Shown: piece after piece, positions 25,940-32,312 of the stretch
Layout: every line of letters starts with the position of its first letter
Position numbering within the stretch: the first letter of the stretch is position 1
Assembly (NCBI GenBank): GCA_022340485.1
Contig: JAJDNX010000001.1
Location: 1-34,901, forward strand
DNA: 34,901 nucleotides
Reading direction: 5' to 3'
Source: Gammaproteobacteria bacterium
GTDB lineage: Bacteria; Pseudomonadota; Gammaproteobacteria; UBA9214
Translations under genes and position numbers: made by a program
The notes under the pieces: generated by a model
Database searches by the model: none
Told to the model about the DNA's origin: nothing
Seen by the model: the letters and a program-made list of their open reading frames with translations, nothing else

Positions 25940-26059
25940 TAATTAGTAACATCCGCCTCTTGCTTGTACGCCAACGAGTAACAGCAATGAGTTGCATGCA
26001 GGATAAACAGTCTATGCTTATGAGTAGTCTTCGGTTTGGATAACGGCGACGAAACATCT

Positions 26060-27181
26060 ATGGTGGGAGCACGCTACTGCGTACATGATTTGCTCGAAAT
26101 CCATGTCAGTCCCCGCGTAAAAAAAAATATAGTAAAAATGCTGGATTTCCAGCTTGGCAGTCTCAAGGCTGCTTGCAGCCATCATCCGATTGACTATCAG
26201 TTGGCCATAAAGCCATATGATGAGTTTGCATTCGAGCCTGGCGCAAGCGTTATCAATTTATGGCAGGCATCCGGAGTGACGGATTGTTCGTATAACAACC
26301 CAAAAGAACAGCTGGGAATAACCAAGGATGGAAATTCGCTGGTTATTTACGCTAACAAACGAAATTTTCCCATAAACATGTTTATACAATTGCTGCTTCT
26401 GGGACAGGGGTTTTCACTCTTGCCGGCTGCAGCACTTGTTGACCAGAACAACTATGCCACGCTTCTTACCGGTGCGGGTGGCACAGGAAAAACAACCATT
26501 ACGTTGAGCGCCGTTAAAAACGGTAATTATCGTTTACTGGGTGACGACACTGTTTGTATTGCAAGATCCGGTTATGGCCTTTCCTACCCGAGAGAGTTCA
26601 CAATAAAGGACTATCATAGCAACACATTTCCGGAGTATTTTTCGACAACGGCAAAGTCGCGGAGGCACGGCTCAAAATCATTTAAAAAAACATTTGTGAA
26701 ACAGCTGATAGGTAATATGCCGTTTCTCGGGCTGCTGAATATACTGCTGCAAAAACTGGACCAGCCTGAACTGCTGAAAAAAATAATACCGGATTTTTCG
26801 CAACGACAGCCAAATGGACTGGTACGCACGGTTCCACTCGAGGCAATTTATGGCCTGGATAAAATTGTACCGCGGGCTGATATCGACCAGATTATCTATC
26901 TGGAACGCTACCATGGGTCCTCTTTTGCAACAGGACCCATGGAGCCGGAGATGCTTGCTTCTCGTCTGTGTGCCCTATTGCATAACGAATGGGCCTTGAG
27001 TATGAGAAGGCTATGCCTGATGTCTGTGCTTGGATTATTTGATGTTGACGAATTTGTTTCTCAGTCTAGAGAAATAATATACGAGGCCGTAAAAGGCAGG
27101 CATTGTGAATATTTACGGATACCGGACAGCTGTACTCCAGAAGCACTGTCACGATATTACCTGTCTCATTACGCTGCCTGA
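26060..27181 (+). CDS. HPr kinase-like P-loop protein of a polysaccharide locus
   Basis: A 373-residue protein with a C-terminal P-loop domain: Walker A 'TGAGGTGKTT' (about residues 137-146), followed some 15 residues later by 'YRLLGDDTVCI', which matches the Asp-Asp block of HPr kinase/phosphorylase ('...ADDxV'). The N-terminal about 130 residues are not the usual HprK N-domain. Related HprK-like proteins occur in sugar-polymer and exosortase loci, with unproven substrates. The protein has no signal peptide. The ATG at 26060 is used; an in-frame TTG at 26036 is possible, and neither has a strong ribosome site. It follows the wzt gene after 120 bases and precedes the exported repeat protein by 30 bases, so it may belong to one operon with both. 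Confidence 0.8.
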   Translation: MVGARYCVHDLLEIHVSPRVKKNIVKMLDFQLGSLKAACSHHPIDYQLAIKPYDEFAFEPGASVINLWQASGVTDCSYNNPKEQLGITKDGNSLVIYANKRNFPINMFIQLLLLGQGFSLLPAAALVDQNNYATLLTGAGGTGKTTITLSAVKNGNYRLLGDDTVCIARSGYGLSYPREFTIKDYHSNTFPEYFSTTAKSRRHGSKSFKKTFVKQLIGNMPFLGLLNILLQKLDQPELLKKIIPDFSQRQPNGLVRTVPLEAIYGLDKIVPRADIDQIIYLERYHGSSFATGPMEPEMLASRLCALLHNEWALSMRRLCLMSVLGLFDVDEFVSQSREIIYEAVKGRHCEYLRIPDSCTPEALSRYYLSHYAA

Positions 27182-27211
27182 TCATGGCAGCCATTAACCG
27201 AGGTGTTCGAC

Positions 27212-29773
27212 ATGTATTGTGGTTTTATAAAGACAGCAAACGTTCTTCGACTACTCGCCATATTTGCTCTCTTTAGCAGCTGGTTTTCCGTAGCGCAGGC
27301 ACACTCTCCGCATGACGTTATAGACGTTGTGGAAATATCGCCAACGTTTGAAGTAGACCAAACGCTCTTTATTGTTATATCAGACAGGATTTATCGTTCA
27401 CACGATGGTGGTTATAGCTGGAAAGAACTTACCAACGGCCTGGATACCAGAAGCCTGTATACAGATATTGCTTTACCGTCTGACTTCCATGAGTCCGGGA
27501 ACATTTTCCTGGCGACTGATGGGGATGGAATATTGCGCAGCCAGGATGCCGGTGACTCATGGACCAGGATTGACGCCGGCCTGGATAGTCTTGAAGTAAA
27601 CGCAATCGAAACATACCCACAATTTTCCGCGAAGAGTGTGCTTCTTGCCGCCTTGTCCCGGGGTGGGTTGTACAAGAGTGATGATGCCGGCGATACGTGG
27701 AAAGAGGTTATTGCTGCCAATTCTGTAATTACTGCAATCGCTTTCCATGCAGACGAGGGGCGCGTTGTAGCGTATGCAGGGGATACTCAGGGAAATATAT
27801 ATGCCTCCAGTGATGACGGTGATACCTGGAATGAAACAGGTACGATCACGGGTGCGGGTGCCATTTCCGCACTTGCCTTTCCGCCACCTGGAGGAGCAAG
27901 TAGTCATTTCATGGTGGGTACTGAAAAACTGGGGCTTTTCGAGGCACGAGATGATGGACGCAAAATTACACCCGTTAATCTCGACGCTGCCGGGCAGCCG
28001 ATAGAATCCATCGCGTTTTCACCCGATTATAATAACGACCAGGCCGTATTTGTTACCACTTGGGAAGATGCACTTTATGTATCAAATGACGGGGGGAGGA
28101 CGTGGGACAAGCACGGTCATAAGTTAACAACCGACAAGCAGGCAGACGAGGACCTGTACAGGTCGCCCAATTTTCGTGATATACGCGTGTCCGGGAACTT
28201 TGCGGATGACCGAACCCTTTTTGTTGGTGGTTTTGATGGCCTGTTTAAATCGACAGATGGTGGAGAAAACTTCATTCAACTGGAAACGCTTCCTGTTGGC
28301 ATGATTCGACGGCTGGCTGTGAGTGAGAACAGCAACAATACACTGTCAATCATTGTCAGCACCTATGGTGGTGGAGTCTATTTTAGTGACGATGACGGGA
28401 AGACATGGCTTATAGAAAACAAGGGTGTTCAGTTGCTTCGACCGGGTGGCATTACTTTCTCACCAAGCTACAAGTCTGACAATACAATACTGGCAGCTAC
28501 CAGGGGGTATTTCCTGAGATCAACAGACGGAGGAAAAACCTGGCATTCGGTGAAGCTGGCTCCAATGTCTACCTGGCAAAACCAGGCTTACAGATACCTG
28601 AGAAAAATCGGTGTGCCAAAAAGCTGGATTAATGACCTGCTTGTGTATGCAGATAAAAGTACTCCAATGGCGACGGTGATCGCCGTGTCGCCGGACTTTG
28701 ATTCCGATAAAACCTTATATTTTGGCACGCGCTGGCATGGGATTTACAAGTCCACAGACGGTGGTAAGAAAATAGAGGCTATCTGGGCAGACCGGGATAA
28801 TCAGTTGCCTGTTAGTGACCTTGTATTATCAAATGGTTTCCATTCGGATGGAACGTTGTTTGCAGCATTCAGGGCCGGTGGTGTTTTCAGATCTGTTGAC
28901 GGTGGAGATAGCTGGAAACCGGTAAACAGCGGACTGCAGTTCCTCGACTTGTGGAAATCAGGGATAAAGCATCAGTTGGCTTTGTATGACCTCTCCCTGG
29001 CAATCTCACCGGACTACACGAATGATAAAACCATCTTTCTCGGTAGTTCGGAAGGGCTTTATAAATCAATTGATGGAGGGGATTCGTGGGCACAAAAGGG
29101 TGTTCTGGATGCACAGAAGAGAGACAATATAATCGGGCTCGGTATTTCTCCTGGCTATAAAACAGATGGTACATTACTTGTCAGCATACGGGGCAAAGGG
29201 CTATTTCTTTCAAATGACCGTGGGCAATCTTTTTCCAGCATCGCGCATGATTTGGCCCGGAACAATCATTCCATAGAGCTTATTGAATTCTCCCCTCGTT
29301 TTCCTGTGGACCGGACAATTCTGGTTGCATCCGATGAACAAGTGTTTCTGACAACTGATTCTGGAGAAACATGGGAGCGTCTGTCGCGCCCCGTACGCTA
29401 TGAAGATACCCGGGACATACTTCGCTATACCGGCAACTGGCAGGTGATTGATGGCGACGAACATAGTGCGCAAAGTGTCACCCGTTCAAGTACAAAAGGC
29501 GACAAGGTGTCACTGGATTTTATTGGTACAGGAATTACGTTTTTGGGTCCACGATCGGATGATCTTGGGATAGCATCTATTGAGCTGGATGGTATTCACA
29601 AGGGAAACATAGACCAGTTCAGTAATCAGGATGAAACTGCTACAAAACTGTTTTCTGTTCAGGGCCTGGCACTGGAAAAACATACGATTACCGTTACAGT
29701 TACCGGGGAAAGCAATCAAAACTCCAGAGGGGTGGCTGTCGATATTGATGCATTTGATGTAGCAACCAAATAA
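27212..29773 (+). CDS. Exported beta-propeller protein with BNR/Asp-box-like repeats and C-terminal beta-sandwich-like domain
   Basis: An 853-residue precursor. The signal peptide (about 1-30) ends 'SVAQA-HS'. About 13 repeats of the form S-x-D-x-G-x-[ST]-[WF] follow: SHDGGYSW, SQDAGDSW, SDDAGDTW, SNDGGRTW, STDGGKTW, SVDGGDSW, SIDGGDSW and others. This is the Asp-box/BNR or Ycf48/sortilin-like pattern that builds seven- to ten-bladed propellers; two propellers seem likely. The last about 120 residues ('NWQVIDGDEHSAQS' to the end) look like a carbohydrate-binding-type beta-sandwich ('DFIGTGITFLGP', then 'SIELDG'). Enzyme activity is not evident: the sialidase arginines were not recognised. The ATG at 27212 follows GAGG with good spacing, better than the GTG at 27203. 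It may bind or organise the exported polysaccharide; that is inference from context. Confidence 0.85.
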   Translation: MYCGFIKTANVLRLLAIFALFSSWFSVAQAHSPHDVIDVVEISPTFEVDQTLFIVISDRIYRSHDGGYSWKELTNGLDTRSLYTDIALPSDFHESGNIFLATDGDGILRSQDAGDSWTRIDAGLDSLEVNAIETYPQFSAKSVLLAALSRGGLYKSDDAGDTWKEVIAANSVITAIAFHADEGRVVAYAGDTQGNIYASSDDGDTWNETGTITGAGAISALAFPPPGGASSHFMVGTEKLGLFEARDDGRKITPVNLDAAGQPIESIAFSPDYNNDQAVFVTTWEDALYVSNDGGRTWDKHGHKLTTDKQADEDLYRSPNFRDIRVSGNFADDRTLFVGGFDGLFKSTDGGENFIQLETLPVGMIRRLAVSENSNNTLSIIVSTYGGGVYFSDDDGKTWLIENKGVQLLRPGGITFSPSYKSDNTILAATRGYFLRSTDGGKTWHSVKLAPMSTWQNQAYRYLRKIGVPKSWINDLLVYADKSTPMATVIAVSPDFDSDKTLYFGTRWHGIYKSTDGGKKIEAIWADRDNQLPVSDLVLSNGFHSDGTLFAAFRAGGVFRSVDGGDSWKPVNSGLQFLDLWKSGIKHQLALYDLSLAISPDYTNDKTIFLGSSEGLYKSIDGGDSWAQKGVLDAQKRDNIIGLGISPGYKTDGTLLVSIRGKGLFLSNDRGQSFSSIAHDLARNNHSIELIEFSPRFPVDRTILVASDEQVFLTTDSGETWERLSRPVRYEDTRDILRYTGNWQVIDGDEHSAQSVTRSSTKGDKVSLDFIGTGITFLGPRSDDLGIASIELDGIHKGNIDQFSNQDETATKLFSVQGLALEKHTITVTVTGESNQNSRGVAVDIDAFDVATK

Positions 29774-29888
29774 GATGTGCCAGGGAGTTACCGTGTGAGC
29801 GAGATGGCTGGATGGGCAGACCTGTTGCAAACGGGTAAGATAAATCGCAGAAACAGAAAAATTATGGCAATGTGGCTGATGCTATTTT

Positions 29889-31007
29889 TCAAGACTTTGC
29901 AAATAGTGTCTGTGAGTTACCGCGTCTGCTAGACGTGGATGTCTCATGCTGTGAAAAAGTTTCTATGGAGTGACGGATAACATTCTTCTGGATTTCAGAA
30001 GGTTCTCTGTCCAGAAGCACCAGCATACGTTCTATATAATAAAGCCACCGATAGGTATCCCTGGACTTCTCCAGAGTTTCTGCTTCTATAGACTTGTTTG
30101 ATCGTAGCAGTTCCCATGCTATCAACGAGATTGAGTCATTGATCTCTTTTACCAGATTACCCTGGGTTCGACCATAATAAAGTTCGGTTAGGAAGTAGTT
30201 ATGCAAATCATGAAGTATGCTTCGATGTTGCGCGCTTTCCCAGTCAATGACAGCTATTTTCTTTTTATGGTGGAATATAAAGTTTACAAACGAAAAGTCA
30301 CCATGCGTGAAGCCTAGTTGTACAGGAATATACTCGGCTGCCTTGAGTTTTTGGATTATCGTGCGGATGAATTCATGGGCTGTTGCTGAAAGTTCATGGT
30401 CGCTCTCCAGTTGCATCAGCTGTTGCTCAACTGAGGCCGATAAACTGTTCGTGTATTCCTGGAGTCCAAGAGTACGTACAGGGTTTGACAGGACCATTTC
30501 GCATATATGGTTAACAATCACTTGATTGAAGATCAAGTCCGGGACTGACGATTCCGTCCTGCTGCTCCTTTCTCCAGGGATAAAGGTTTCTGAATACCAG
30601 CGGCTACCAGGCTTTGCTTCAATGAGTGTTGGTGTAAAGCTCAACGAGGAGACCTTGCGGACTGCTTCGATCTCGCTCTCGGCGACTAGGGTATCGATGT
30701 CCTGATCAAATACTTTTGTGGCCACTGATCTGGAAAAATCAAAGATCTTGTAACCTTTGTGCACCGGGATACACAAATGTCCAAATGCAGGCAGGGTCAG
30801 GATGTTCGAGGCGCCTTGCTCGGCATGCTTGTATCGATGGCGAAACAGGCTCTTGAGAATGCCAGGTACCTGACGCCTTCGCAATCCCAGTGAATCTAGA
30901 TGGTGGTTTTTGTACCGGAATAGCAGTGTCCATACAAGCAAAACCAGGTTACACCGGGTCGGGAAATAGTTATGCCCTACAGCAAGATAGGTATATTGTG
31001 GCATCAT
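29889..31007 (-). CDS. APH/choline-kinase-like phosphotransferase
   Basis: A 372-residue kinase-fold protein. The catalytic loop is 'THGDFSFVNFIF' (His235-Gly236-Asp237, with Asn242) and the metal-binding motif is 'AVIDWESA' (Asp255). A Lys at 98 in 'SVATKVF' is a fair match for the nucleotide-binding Lys. This is the aminoglycoside-phosphotransferase / choline-kinase superfamily. Its substrate is unknown; in a polysaccharide locus a sugar, lipid-linked sugar or amino alcohol is more plausible than an antibiotic. Two ATGs (31007, 31004) compete. It is transcribed opposite to its neighbours: convergent with the repeat-protein gene and divergent, with a 50-base gap, from the sulfotransferase gene. 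Confidence 0.8.
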   Translation of the reverse strand: MMPQYTYLAVGHNYFPTRCNLVLLVWTLLFRYKNHHLDSLGLRRRQVPGILKSLFRHRYKHAEQGASNILTLPAFGHLCIPVHKGYKIFDFSRSVATKVFDQDIDTLVAESEIEAVRKVSSLSFTPTLIEAKPGSRWYSETFIPGERSSRTESSVPDLIFNQVIVNHICEMVLSNPVRTLGLQEYTNSLSASVEQQLMQLESDHELSATAHEFIRTIIQKLKAAEYIPVQLGFTHGDFSFVNFIFHHKKKIAVIDWESAQHRSILHDLHNYFLTELYYGRTQGNLVKEINDSISLIAWELLRSNKSIEAETLEKSRDTYRWLYYIERMLVLLDREPSEIQKNVIRHSIETFSQHETSTSSRRGNSQTLFAKS

Positions 31008-31057
31008 GTAACCAAGTTATACAAAAAACGGATCTTGCACAACTAGTTGGAGATAGA

Positions 31058-31960
31058 ATGGGTCTAATCAAAAGCTTGTACGCCGGCTTGGCGAAGCGGA
31101 ATTATTATATGGCCAGGTCGCGGTGGAAACACAGGCAACGCAAGACAATGCAGGCATTCAAAGGTCCGCCGGTGCTCAATTATCAAATGGGCAAAGTCGG
31201 TTCGAGTACCATCCAGGCGTCGCTACAAGCGCTGGACCTGGATCAACCAATTTATCACATCCATTTTTTGAGTCCCGATAGAGTGCGAGAGATTGAACAG
31301 CAGCGTCGCAGGTTCTTCAGGACAGACAAACAGAGGTTGCTGTACCGGCCCTGGCTGTCCCAGTTTCTATTTGAGGAAGTTAGCAAGAGGGATCGACGCT
31401 GGAAACTCATTACACTGGTGAGAGACCCGGTTGCACGTAATATCTCTACCTTTTTCGAAAACCTCGAGGTCGGAGAACTGGATGGCACGAATGTCTTCCA
31501 GGTAAAGTCTGATTATTACGGGTTTGATGTTGAAGTGGGCCTCGATAAGGTAGAGCCACTGATCGCACTGTTTTTTGAGCGACTGGTTCATGAGCGTCCA
31601 CTTACCTGGTTTGATGATGAGATAAAGTCTGTTTTTGGAATAGACGTTTTCGAAGGGAATTTCTCACGCGAAAAGGGCTATAAAATCATTGCTGGAGAGC
31701 ATGCAGATCTACTATTAATCAGACTGAATGAGCTCAATCAGTGTGCGGCCATGGCGTTCAATGAATTTCTGGATATTAACGAGTTTGCCCTCATCCAGTC
31801 GAATGTAGCAAGTAACAAGGCCTACGCCCGGCTGTATAAGGCCTTTAAAAAGGAAATATGCCTTCCTGAAGAGTACCTAAATAGAATGTATGGCTCAAAA
31901 TTTACACGGTATTTTTTCAGTGAGGAAGAAGTACGTCGGTTACGTAAAGCCTGGAGTTAA
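31058..31960 (+). CDS. Sulfotransferase-like protein
   Basis: A 300-residue protein with both PAPS-binding elements of cytosolic-type sulfotransferases: the 5'-phosphosulfate loop 'KVGSST' (residues 46-51), and 'LVRDPVARNIS' (120-130), where Arg122 and Ser130 would hold the 3'-phosphate. It resembles the 'capsular polysaccharide synthesis' sulfotransferase-like group. Transfer of sulfate from PAPS to a sugar hydroxyl is therefore likely, but no substrate is proven. The ATG at 31058 follows GGAG seven bases upstream; the longer frame from 30890 overlaps the divergent kinase gene and is not used. The two genes share a 50-base divergent promoter region. Confidence 0.8.
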   Translation: MGLIKSLYAGLAKRNYYMARSRWKHRQRKTMQAFKGPPVLNYQMGKVGSSTIQASLQALDLDQPIYHIHFLSPDRVREIEQQRRRFFRTDKQRLLYRPWLSQFLFEEVSKRDRRWKLITLVRDPVARNISTFFENLEVGELDGTNVFQVKSDYYGFDVEVGLDKVEPLIALFFERLVHERPLTWFDDEIKSVFGIDVFEGNFSREKGYKIIAGEHADLLLIRLNELNQCAAMAFNEFLDINEFALIQSNVASNKAYARLYKAFKKEICLPEEYLNRMYGSKFTRYFFSEEEVRRLRKAWS

Positions 31961-32196
31961 TTTAGAGTCCCCTATGGGGATACGTACCCCCCCCGCCTTG
32001 AGGCGGTGGTAACCGATATGTAACAGAATTGTAAATACCAAAAGAAGAGTTCTTCTTGCTCCGGGAAAGGGAAGGAAGAAAGGATATAAAATCAGGTTGT
32101 TGCCTAATACTTTAGATACCTGTCTCCCCGGTATGTACAATCATTAACAGATCGCCATCGTGCCTCAGCCTCATTCTATATTGGACAAGAGGCCTA
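31961..32196. other. Intergenic region with hairpins and an eight-C run
   Basis: Just past the sulfotransferase stop are two small hairpins, TCCCC-TAT-GGGGA (31968-31980) and CCGCC-TTGA-GGCGG (31993-32006), around a run of eight C (31987-31994). Neither is followed by a T-run, so termination is unproven. The rest of this part shows no frame or site that I can support. Confidence 0.5.
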
Positions 32197-32226
32197 TTGA
32201 CCTGTGGTGCATACTGTCTTCATAAT
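32197..32226 (+). promoter_or_regulatory. Candidate sigma-70 promoter for the SLH-SGNH gene
   Basis: TTGACC (32197-32202), an 18-base spacer and CATAAT (32221-32226) match 5/6 at both boxes. Transcription would start near 32233, leaving an approximately 80-base leader with GGAG before the ATG at 32313. This suggests the gene is transcribed on its own rather than from the sulfotransferase promoter. Confidence 0.55.
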
Positions 32227-32312
32227 CGTGCCTAAATTTGGTACTAATTGACCAATGGTTTAGAGCCATATCCCTGCTGGACATACATATTTTCAATTCG
32301 GAGCAAATCATT

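Noticed and set aside
31986-31995. Run of eight C as a phase-variation tract
   Set aside because: It lies between genes, more than 200 bases from the candidate promoter, with no frame to switch; a single run is weak evidence.
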